From Apostichopus japonicus (lineage: Eukaryota > Echinodermata > Holothuroidea > Aspidochirotida > Stichopodidae), in assembly GCF_037975245.1 (NCBI RefSeq), contig NC_092572.1:24587989-24651988 (forward strand): a DNA stretch of 64,000 bases, read 5' to 3'. A program made the position numbers and the translations under genes. The notes under the pieces were generated by a model, which worked only from the letters and a program-made list of their open reading frames with translations, did not search any database and was not told the origin of the DNA. Positions 13,701-25,900 of the stretch are shown one piece after another; the first letter of the stretch is position 1, and every line of letters starts with the position of its first letter.

Positions 13701-16700
13701 GATGAACACAGAGCATTATGTTTGGATTGAGATATGTTTTTCTATTACCGATAAAGGAATATTCCGATCGCCGAAGGGCATTGTTTAACAAAACTGATGG
13801 AAAGTGTCTACATCGTTAGGATCAAAACCACCTTTTTATTGTATATTTTGAACGCTTGGAAGGTACAGTTTGTTTTTGTAACTGTCAGTGACATTATACT
13901 AAGATTCCACTGGCAACAGCTGAGGCAGTGAACCAATAAACATTCCAATCAAGTTGAATATGTCTTGATCATTTAAAATTGATTTATCCAATGAAGGAAT
14001 GTAATATTCTATCAAAAAATTTTTTTTTATTGATGAAATTCTTAAATGACAAGAACATGAACGATTAAAAGAGCTTACATTCCAAATATATCATGTTAGA
14101 TAAAACCACAACAATATTTTAGTAAAATAAAAACATTTCTAAGAACATTTGCGTCAATGACGTAACATACCAGATACTTAAATACTCGTCCTGTCATAGA
14201 ATAAGAAAAAGGTTTACTTGATAAAAAACATGATTCTTTCTGACAAAGAAATGATTAATATCTCAAAAATGTTCTCATGAATATTAATTATTCATTGATT
14301 TACAAGTTAATTATTTCTTCATATTATTTCCTTTTTAGTAATGCCTGCAATTATCGTCCGGCCCACCGAGACGGAGGCGGTCTTTAACGGGTCCGTACAG
14401 ATGCCATGTTCTACCTCCGGTAAACCGAAACCGACTATCGTCTGGAAGATCCGAGCCAAAGGTCAAACTCTCTTCCAGAATATTAATTTATCCGAGGAAA
14501 GGTTTGAGCTTCTCCCAAACGGGACGTTATCGATTCTTCAGGTCAGAGAGGAGGATGAAGGTCTATACATGTGTCACATCTTCAATGACGTAGGAGAGGA
14601 TGGCCAGTCGGCTCAGTTAACAGTTTACAGTAAGTACCCCCTCCCCCCTCCCACACCCCCACACGCCCATCCCTGTTCAAAATTTGTGAAAAAACCCTCT
14701 TAAATGCATTTTGGTTTTTTGTAAAACAGAAAAAAATGCTTCTTCAATGTTGTAATTGAAATTTCTATTTTGTTATATAAAACGTGCCATTTGTTGAAAA
14801 ACGTAATTAAATAGGTTCTTGTTGTTGAAAAAAAGAACAAAAATGTATTTTTGGTACATACAGGACGCTGAGATGATCCATTTTATCGTAAACTTTTTCT
14901 TTATCGTCAAACCAAATCGACATGTTCCAATGTCACTCGATGTTTGTGTAACCCCCTCCCTCCCGCCCACCCACTCCCGCCGCTCACACACACGAAAGTA
15001 AGGTTTTTAAATTTCCACTAAATTATGAGTTTGGATTCATGTGGATTCGGCTTGTTACAATCTAACCTCTCGAAGAAGATGGCGCTATGCTGTATTATGC
15101 ATTACCTTTATTCTGTTCTCTCCACAGTACCTGCCCGCTTTGACATTCACGAACAAAACCAAACCGTTTCGTTAAACAGCTCCATCACCTTAACCTGTGC
15201 AGCTTACGGTAATGGACCTTTGGAGCTCCAGTGGTATAAAAATGGCGTCATCTATGAAGCATTAGAAATTGAAAACCAGTATGAAATATCCACTGCTGAG
15301 GGCAGCAAACCATGGCGTTCAACCCTAACTATCTACCAATCACAAAGAGATGATACCGCCCTCTACAAGTGCACAGCGTTCAATAAACACGGCGAGGATG
15401 AAAGCTTTATTCAACTGTTTGTGCAAGGTACGTATCCTATGCAACAAAGTTAAAGCAAGAAAGAGGTTGTCAAGGCAACAGTGAATTTTCTATCGAAACA
15501 TGACGGTTCTGCAGGAAAACATTAATAACAATTTTTAGAAATTACGCTGCACCACATACTTAACCGGCAGGCTTCAAATCATTCAAGAATCCATTAATTT
15601 AGGTACAGCGTACACAATCTTATCTGCTATGTGAACTGATCCATACATTGTCTTTACTTTTGCGTTGCAGAGGCACCCGAAGCTCCGGTCGATTTGCGTG
15701 TCATCAGCGTTAGCAATCGCAACGTCACAATAGCATGGCAACTTGGTTTCGATGGCAACAGTCCACATACGGGATTCTCCATTGAATACAAAAACGACTC
15801 AGGTAATCTATGACGTCATAGTTGATATCACCTGGTTTAAAAATATCCTGTCAGTTATTAAAAAAAAAAAACTAATTTTAATTGACTCGTATATCTGTTT
15901 TGGTTTGTGAAATAATATACATGCTTACAATGTTTTCCATTTACATACGCGATGTACTGAGCATTTTCGCACTCATGAATAATTCATTTCTTTCCATGTT
16001 TGCATATTATTCATATTATAGTTGTTATTCCGTCGTATCGGTCACAATAACACCACTTGAAAACTCATTGGAATCTTTGGGGGGTATGTCCTGAAGTTAA
16101 AAGCCTACGAAAGTCATCCGTCAAAGTATAAATTATTTAATCCATAGCCTTCATCCATTTCTTAAATTCTTTTTGTTTTAACAGATGCATGGCAAGGTGG
16201 TTTGCCTACCATACATTTACCTAACAACTTTACCGTCTATGAGTATACTATCAGTCGGTTGCACGCAGCCTATACCTACAATGTGCGTATCTCCGCGTTC
16301 AATGGACTGGGTATTAGCCCACCGAGTGAAGAAATCCTATTTACAACCTTGGAAGAAGGTACGTTTTGAGTGTGATTTTAAAAGAGAATCGTATCGATTA
16401 CCGATATTTCATCAAAACTTATAATCGATCGGGCTTTATCGATAAATCAATACATCCCAAATTTGGACACATCATTGCTTCAGACTTATAAACTAACTTA
16501 CTAAGTCTCCATGGAGTTTATGGTACACAATTACTAAGAATTGAACATAACGATATTATAACAACCTTAGTTTTTATAACTCCTTACTATCTCTTTGTGT
16601 TCACCATGTTCATTAACCTGTCTGTATTCTGTGCGTGTTTTTGTCCTTTCTGTTACTGTACGTTACTTGTTATTCAGCCCCTAGAGAAGATCCTGCTAGG

Positions 16701-19659
16701 ATCGAAACGTCAGGCTAACTTACTTTTACACCTTTTGTTTTAATTATATTTTTGTCTTCGAATTTTAAGACTTGCTTCTCTTCTCTTCTTATCTAGCGCC
16801 ATCTGGTCCTCCTTTACATATTGAAGCAGTTGCCTTGACGTCACAAAGTATCAAGGTCACGTGGCGTGTAAGTTCGAACTTTTAAATTAAATTCTCACCT
16901 CTCTGTTTAAGAGCGTCGTTTGTTTGTAACTCCTCTTTGAAAGCTCAGTTAATCAAATAAACTTTTAATCTTTAATCTCTTAATCCACTACTTATTAATG
17001 TGGTGGAAATTTGCAAATTTCGTACTTAACATTCTATACTTCGTTTAGGTTAACACGTTTAAAGGAGTCTATCTATGAAGAGTATAGCCTGCTGGTATTG
17101 AAACATTAACTGTTATTACATCTTTATATCCTCATGTTTCTTGAGCACATTCCAAACCAAAACATTCGTAACCGGAGCATACAACAGCATGAGTAAGGGT
17201 CAAAGAGTAGAAATCCCCCTTCACATCAGTACCGGTGCGAGTACGAGGCTCTACGCATGCGTAGGAGTACTTAAATTTTGCACTCGTTTCGATACTAGAG
17301 TCCAACAATCCTGTGAGTACCAGAATAAGTACCAATCACGGAGGACGAGTACAAACGACTATGCTAGAAGACGAGTGTGAAATACGGACTCAGCGCAAAT
17401 ATGTCACCAAAATGTTACAAGAACAACCCAGAATACATCTGTAAATCTGATTCGGTTCGGATTTCTTTATTATTAAAAAAATATATCGTAAAGAATAAAA
17501 ATGTTTTAATTTTTGTTTTAATTATTTTTTTCTTCTCCTAGCAACCGCGTGCCGATCTTCAAAATGGTATCTTGAATGGTTACACGATTCGATACAGGGA
17601 CAAACAGACACCCTTCCAATCTCTCCCGGCGTCTTCCCTCACCGGTTACATCGAGAGCTGTACCTTAGAACAACTCAATAAGTTCACCGAGTATACGATA
17701 CAGCTTAAAGCATACAACTCGGAAGGGGAAGGACCATGGTCCCCGGAAGTAGTCATCATGACCATGGAGGATGGTAAGTGTGGTAAGGGGGAGGGGGGGG
17801 GGGGCAAATTTTATAGCTGATAATTTCAAACAATCACGATATCTCAGTAGTACGTGCTTTTGATGTGTGACAATTCATTAATAGCCATTGGATGTATCAC
17901 TGCTTGTTTGCAAGCAAAGTAAAAAAATGTAATTTAAAAAGTTTACAATTTCCGTTTGTTCTTTCTCTTGCATAATTGTCATTGATTTTTAAATTGTTAT
18001 ACTCATGCTTAGCACTGCCCAAACTTTCTACGTGAAAATGCATATATTTTTTTCTTGTTAATTTTTAAAATATTTTAGTCCCTGATCAGCCGCCCTCCTC
18101 TGTCGCTGCTATGTCCAGCGGATCTACTGGTATCTCAGTTTACTGGCAACAGCCTCCTCTTGAATCTCTGAATGGCGTTCTTCAAAACTTCTTAGTATAT
18201 TATCAACCAGTGAGAGAAAACGAAGGTAAGTTTCACCGATCGCAAGAGTGTGGTGGCCAATTGGCTAAGGCGTCCGATTTGTGATCCAAGGATTACTGGT
18301 TCGATTCCTGCCTAGTTCATTACGTTGTGTCCTTGGGCAAGATGCTTTATCTCACTTCCCTCTCTCTACCCAGGGGTTAAATGGGTACATGTGAGGTAAC
18401 TTGTCATTGGGGGCAGTTTATAACTGCTGCCGACTGGAGGGATTGTCTCTGGGAGAGGTTATCATTGACCAGGGGTAATATAACGTCTGTAAAGCGCTTT
18501 GAGACCTATCGCTGGTATAAAGCGCTATATAAAAAGCAAATATTACTATTATCTGTGTTGACTAAAATCTACGCGGTAACTGTTTACATATATAACTTCG
18601 AATTTTCTCAAATTGATCTCATAAATCACAATATCTCTTCTATAATACAGACTGTGCTATTGTACCTAAGCGACTTCATAATTGTGACAATGAACCGGAG
18701 TAGCGCCCTCTTTCGCTCGTTACTCCGGTTTACGTGTCAAGTTTACTCAATATCTCTCATAAGTTTAAGTACATCTTCTATATAATCTAATATTTTTATG
18801 ATTAATTTTTTCATTTTTTGCAGATGAAAACGATGTTCTCGTGTATTCAACTGAAGAGACAAACGCCAACATTTTCAACTTGCAGAAATTCACAAATTAC
18901 AGTGTGTCGGTAGCAGCTCGCACAAGCGTCGGCGAAGGCATACGTAGCGACGCCATTTATGTGCGGACGGAACAAGATAGTATGTATACAGTGCCGTGAT
19001 ACTATATTAATAGCCACATGTAAATGATAAATGACGTAATTAATTAATTAGTTTCATTGACAGGCTGACCAGTCGGACAATCGTTCAAAACTCAGCATAA
19101 AAAAAAAACTTAGTTATGATATTTAATAAAAAAAGAGAGAAAAGTGAACATAAACTCCATTTCTTAACTTTCGATGAAGATTGAAAGTATCGCATCGTTC
19201 TTGAAACGACAGAAGATTATAGTGACGATTATAGGAAAACAGCCTGTTTGAATTGGAGACACCGAAACAACAGTTGTTTGGAACGCAAAAAGAGACAATA
19301 AGAAACCTCCGTTCCCTAGTGCTATACATTATCACTTGCTTATAAATCTATGTCGTCAGGTTAAAATCTCATCTAAATATGACCATCGACTCCATCCAGG
19401 GATGAACAAAGGACGTGACCACAAAATCTAGCTAAATATTAGAATTTGTTTGTTTGTTAATATTTCCTATTTTTTTCTTCCTTTCAGCCCCGGAGGCTCC
19501 AGCAGATATCAAAGCCTATGCTGCTTCAGCCGATCCTATAAGTATCATGGTATCGTGGCTGCCACCACTCTCTGCTAACGGTATATTGACAAAATACCGT
19601 CTAACCATGCAGTATGTGGAGGGAGAATCACCGGTAAGTAGACGCATAACCGATATACC

Positions 19660-19713
<54 letters not shown>

Positions 19714-19857
19714 GGTATATATTTATATATATCCTATACGTTTCATGGTATCGTGGCTGCCACCACTCTCTGCTTACGGTATATTGACAAAATACCGTCT
19801 AACCATGCAGTATGTGGAGGGAGAATCACCGGTAAGTAGACGCATAACCGATATACC

Positions 19858-19929
<72 letters not shown>

Positions 19930-22900
19930 CCTATACGTTTCATGGTATCGTGGCTGCCACCACTCTCTGCTTACGGTATATTGACAAAATACCCCATAAC
20001 CATGCAGTATGTGGAGGGGGAATCACCGGTAAGTAGTAGACGCCTAACCGACATACGGTATATATATATACGGACAAAGAACAACAAAAAATGCCGTATT
20101 GAAATTTATACAGCAACCTACTGTTAAGAAAGTTTAGAATATGTATATATATATATATATATATAGTAAGATTTTTTTGTTGGTGAAAACATTCAAATAT
20201 TATATTATTTTATATTTATTATTTCGTGTGTCATAACGTTTGGATTTCCCGTCTAAAATTAAACCAATGTCACGTGTCCAACTGCTCTTAATCCTTCAAT
20301 CCTTCTCTTGGTCTGTTTCTGTCAATTTAAAAGAAAACTTTACTTTTGAAGTGTCTAATATTTATATAATTTTGTCTTTTTTTAATAAGTCATATATTTA
20401 TTTGTCTCTCACTTCTTCTTCCCAGGTTACTCGAGAGATGGACCTATCGCCCGATACTCATTACCATCTTATCACGGATCTCAAGGAGGATTATAACTAT
20501 GACTTCTGGGTGCAGGCTGCAACTGAAATCGGTCTAGGGGTGAGAAGTCGCACCGTCACTGAGGTACCAGAAGTGCCGAGTAAGTCAACAACAAACTCAA
20601 AATGTATTTCATTGATCACGTGTATTGCGCCCTCCTCCTTCTCAACTCCCCAACTCGGCCTCCTCCTCCCCTCCCCACCACGCCTCCTCCTTCACCCTCC
20701 TTCCCCCTCCCCATCCCGTCAGAAAAAAAAAAAACTTGCTAGAAAGAATAGAATAGAATAGAAGAGAAGAGAAGAGAAGAGAAGAGAAGAGAAGAGAAGA
20801 GAAGAGAAGAGAAGAGAAGAGAAGAGAAGAGAAGAGCAGAGAAGAGAAGAGCAGAGAAGAGAAGAGAAGAGAAGAGAAGAGAAGAGAAGAGAAGAGAAGA
20901 GCAGAGAAGAGAAGAGAAGAGCAGAGAAGAGAAGAGAAGAGAAGAGAAGAGCAGAGCAGAGCAGAGCAGAGCAGAGCAGAGCAGAGCAGAGCAGAGCAGA
21001 GCAGAGCAGAGCAGAGAAGAGAAGAGAAACTAAATTGTTAAATTAAACATGAATTGAATTCCCTCCGCTCGCATGCATGCAGTATCATCTCAAATCCTAC
21101 CTTTCCCCAAACTACCTGACAAACAGAATGATAGATGCTTTAGGATGATATATTCGTGGGGTCAGCCTGCATTGGGCGTTATTCTGAAAAGCTGACTAAT
21201 TTTGGTTTGGTAGCCTAGGAGGAAAAAAGTAAAAGATTTGAAAGGAGACAGATAAGTCTCTTCGTTTCGTGAATTCAAACCAGTAACCCCGGGGGCGGGG
21301 GGGAGGATAACTAATTATTCTCTTTAACTGTCTCCATGGAGTCAGGAATTTGAAGAAAAATTATTATTTCTTTTCCATTTTAGCGCCTGCGCGTATCATG
21401 TCGTTCCCAAGTACTGTGGTAACACCTTGGCGGGAAACGGTCTTACTGGACTGTCTGGCGGTGGGTGAACCAGACCCGACTGTAGAATGGAGGAAGTCGG
21501 GGTAAGTAGGCCATTTCTGTTATTTTGTTCTTCGGAAATTCTCCTCTCTTTTGTGAGGGATTGTGATTGTTGAAATGGACTGTGCGTCTTTGCATATTTG
21601 AAGACAATATTTGTTAGGGTTATTTACATTTCAGTTTCCCATTGTTCGTTTACTTGTTATAACATGCATATTTATGAGACATGAATATTCATATCTGGAA
21701 CTACGGACGTTTCATTTCAGATCAGTAGAACTGATCAGGAGTGATGATCATATCCGTCTCCTTGGCAACGGATCTTTACTCATTGAAAATGTCCAACCAG
21801 ACGACGCGGGAACTTACTCATGCATGGCGCGAAATGAATGGAACTCACCTGACGAAATAGACATTGAAGTTCAAGTGTTGGGTAAGTGACCTGCATGGTG
21901 AATGCATGCTAACTGCATGACCAATGCATGACCTCCGTATGATATTTGCATGTTCGGCGCATGATGTACTGCTATAAGAAACAACAATCACTTTTCATCT
22001 TCGCACGATCAATGTTATTTATTTATCTTTATTGGTGAACATATCACGTTTGCCTCACCTTTTGCATGAATCTGGGTCTATATCTCTCTACTATTTGCAT
22101 GATCAACGCATGACAAACTTTAACAGTATCATGTAATCACTTCATACATGTCGGAGATTTGTTATACATTTTGAAATATACTGCATTTGAGTGCTAATTG
22201 CATGTTATCTATACGGAGAAAATTCTCTGCATGACAATGCATGATTTCTTTTTACTTGACTTTATATATTTTTGCATGACATTTCCATGATCTCTCTAGA
22301 TTTAGTGCATGATTGTAGTCAGTCTAAAATTTCACGCTTTACTTAAAATTACTTTTTTTCAGTATAACTGCAGATTGTACCATTGTAGGTTACATTATAA
22401 AACAAAAACAAATGTTTCTATAGCCCTTTGCAGTCTAATACGGTTGTTATTATACACTTGTGGTGGGGGAGGGGTTGGGGGTGAAACTGAAGTTGTAACT
22501 TGATCTGTTTCCCTTAACCCAAAACAAAATATTACCGTTGAAAAGAAAAACGTCAAAAATATGAGAAGAGAATATTGGGTCGGATAAATTTCAAAGAAGG
22601 ACTGAATTTACCAATAGAGAAAAAAGAAAGAAATAAAAACTGCAATCTGATTTGCATGATACAATTATTAAATAATAATAATATTGTTTAGAAATGCTGC
22701 TGTGAAGTTGATAGATTTCATCTTGTATTTTTCTTTGTCTCTTAAAAAAAGAAATCATTTCTGGAGCAATCAATATCCCGATTTATCGCGGTTTTATATT
22801 CTCTCATTGAAATTACATCGTTATAGTTCTCCTTCGCTTCTCTGAGTAAATGTTAACTTTTCTTAAATATTTTACCTTTTCCTCTCTCCTTTGAGGAAGG

Positions 22901-25900
22901 AAAAGGAAAAGCAAAGCAAAGGAAACAAAGAAGATGGGAAACCTACTTGTTTCTTGTCAAGAAAGAGGGAGAGAGGGGTGGGGGGGGGAGAAAACAGGGA
23001 AAGACGATAAAGAAAAAGAAAAAAACGAAGGTTAACTATTTAAAAGTTATGGCAATACTCTAAAGAAATTAGTTTGTTCTGTCACAGAGGATATAATAAT
23101 TGTCATATTAAATATGATTAAATATGACTGAATCAAGCCCTCCCCAGTTAGTTTGCTTCATGGTCCTTATTGCTCCAAAAGTGATTTAGAACTCATCCTT
23201 TGAAGTGCACTATGTTACTTGCCACTTGTGTGATATAAACCGCGATATGTTGAGATAAATCGCGGTAGCGGCATGAATGTGTTTTTAATGATAGTCTTCA
23301 CCATTTTGTACTACTGTTTCACTTCTTGATGTTTTTCGCATGGCTGTTATAGTTCACCGACCAAGTGGGTGTAAGTATATACCGCGGTATGAACCGTAAT
23401 ACCGTCTATTGATTTTGATTTGGAGGGGACAACATTTTATCATGTGCTACATATACTTCATTTACTTCCTGTCCGGTGTATCGAATTCGTTTGTACCTGT
23501 AGCTCTAAAAGAGTCTCCAAAGACGACAACTCTTACAACACGGTGTCATGCGTTCTGTTATTTCCGTATATTTCAATGGATTCTTTAGAAAATCTGTAAA
23601 CCGGTTATTGTCTCCTATGACAATAAACCGTGAGGAGACGGTATTTGGCCGGAAGTAAATGAAGTTCAATTTGGGATATCGCGGCCAATTATTTTGATGT
23701 TCACGTTACCGTACGGTCATTGGTATACATCCTCTTCCATATTCCATGGCATACGGTTAAATATGAATATTCATTTTGTTTATGCATATGCATGTTGTAA
23801 CTGTGTGTTTCATTGGTCAAGATGTTTGTGCATGTTTTTTTATATGATTCATTACCACGCACTGGTATCACGTGACGTGACGTGAAAATGGGCGCATCAA
23901 ACTTGAGAGTAGGTAACATATGGTAGTAGGACGGTAGGTGGATATGCTAGATTTATACGTGGTGGTCACATATGTATGTAGCTAGAATGGCTAGAGGGTG
24001 GCACAAGCTATTAACTGCAAACAAATGTAACAGTGACAGAAAAATATAAAACAAACAAATAAACATCAAAAACTAAATCCTTCAAAGGATCAAACCAACC
24101 TATTTGACAGCTTGAGTCTGTTGTTGCTATGACAATAATGCTTTCATCTATTTATTAAGAACGCAGTTCATTAATGTGACTTATTTTAGTATATCATTCA
24201 CTTTGTAATTCTGTTATTACGTAGTTATCTCAGACTGATGGCGCTATTCAAATAACATAAACTTATAAATTCATGATTAAACATTTGCAGAGAATTTTAA
24301 GACGAAATATAATGAAGACAATCTTGGTTAGAATTTGTATTTCTATTGCGGTCTAAGACCAGAGACTTTAAGAAAATAATTATAAGTATCGTCCAGAATG
24401 GCCTGGCATTTTAAGACGGGTCTCTTATGACGTTGGTACACTATGTACCTATGTTGGGTTGCTGCATTTATATGCGCTTCTCTAATAGGGTGCAGTCGGT
24501 GAAGTTAGAAAACGTAGGACGTTTTATATTACATTTTCTAGCCCAGCTGGTGTAACAAAAAGACTTCCATTCTCGTAGCCACGTTCTATGACTTTCTTAA
24601 AGCGAAGGGCAAGATCAATTAAAAATAACAACACATGCAAGCCGCTTTATAAAATCATGGTTTAACATTTGATGTCATTTGCATGGATTGTCATTACGTC
24701 ATTGTTTCGTCATATGTGTGAGCATGCGTGTAACTAACCAACCAGCTCAGTCGTTAAGTCCCTGTGGATTCACCTTCATGTGCATTTCATCCATGCCATT
24801 TGGTGCCAAAGTGTGCCTTAAGGTATATAGTTACCATCTTGGATTCTCAGATGTAAGTCTATGGAAATAACTATGAAGCTAATGATGGTTTTAATGTTAT
24901 CATCTTGTTGGTAACAGTACTCATTTTTACAGACTTACATTGCGAGTACGACAGCATGTATACAGGTAGGGAGGGGAGGAGGGGGAGGGGAGGGGGTGTC
25001 ATGATGGCAGTGACACAGTTTGTTACTGGTTTGATAAGTAGAATAAGCTGATTTATCAAAAAATGAAATATCTATATTTGAAATCTCTTGGTGATGAATT
25101 TTTTTCCAACGTTAATAATTTATGTTAACAGCATATTTTTTATTTTAGATTGTGCATTAACCCTACACTAACTCTTTGTGGAGTCAATTGTTGAATTTGA
25201 TTGTATTTGTTTTAATTAAACTAACTTAGATGCGATATTTACTTTTTTTGTCCAGCGATGTACCGCTAACCTAAATGGCGATGCATTGTATTTTGTATGT
25301 CAACTAACATTAAAATCTAGTTAGAATACATCTTTAATAATGATACTCTTAGAAGTCATTTGATACTATATTACTTGAAAAGAAGGAAATATCGATAATT
25401 ATTAATTTAAATATTGTATTAAAAAGAGAACGGAAACCTTTCTTTTTTATGTTATTCAGATATTTCGAAATATGTATTAATGTATAGGCCTACCGTTGAA
25501 TTGCATAAGTGTTAACATTTCTCGAACGTTTCGAAATTAGTTCGTTGAACGCTTGACGCGTTCCTCACGACAGCTATTAGGGATTTCATATGAATACTAG
25601 TCTCATCACGTGATCAACTGCACAGCTGCTGACCCTTCACCCTTTATGCAAATGAGGTTAAGACTAGGTTCAACAACGTGAAAGTGTTGCAAGTCAACGT
25701 TAGGCTATGAACATGAAAGCACAGTTAACCACCGAACGTAACTCTGCCAATGAGTCTCTTGTTAATGAATGTTATGACGTCAGTACACTAGTAGAACAGT
25801 CTATTTTCCTTTGGTGAAGCCAGTACAGGACGACACAAGCAACCATCCGGTAGTCCGACTGTTGTGATAGCGTGGCTAGTAAAACTGATACAGCATTGTT

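Noticed and set aside
23440-23680. MITE defined by the CTTCATTTACTTCC inverted pair
   Set aside because: Only about 16 bp pair and no target duplication was found, so an element cannot be defined.
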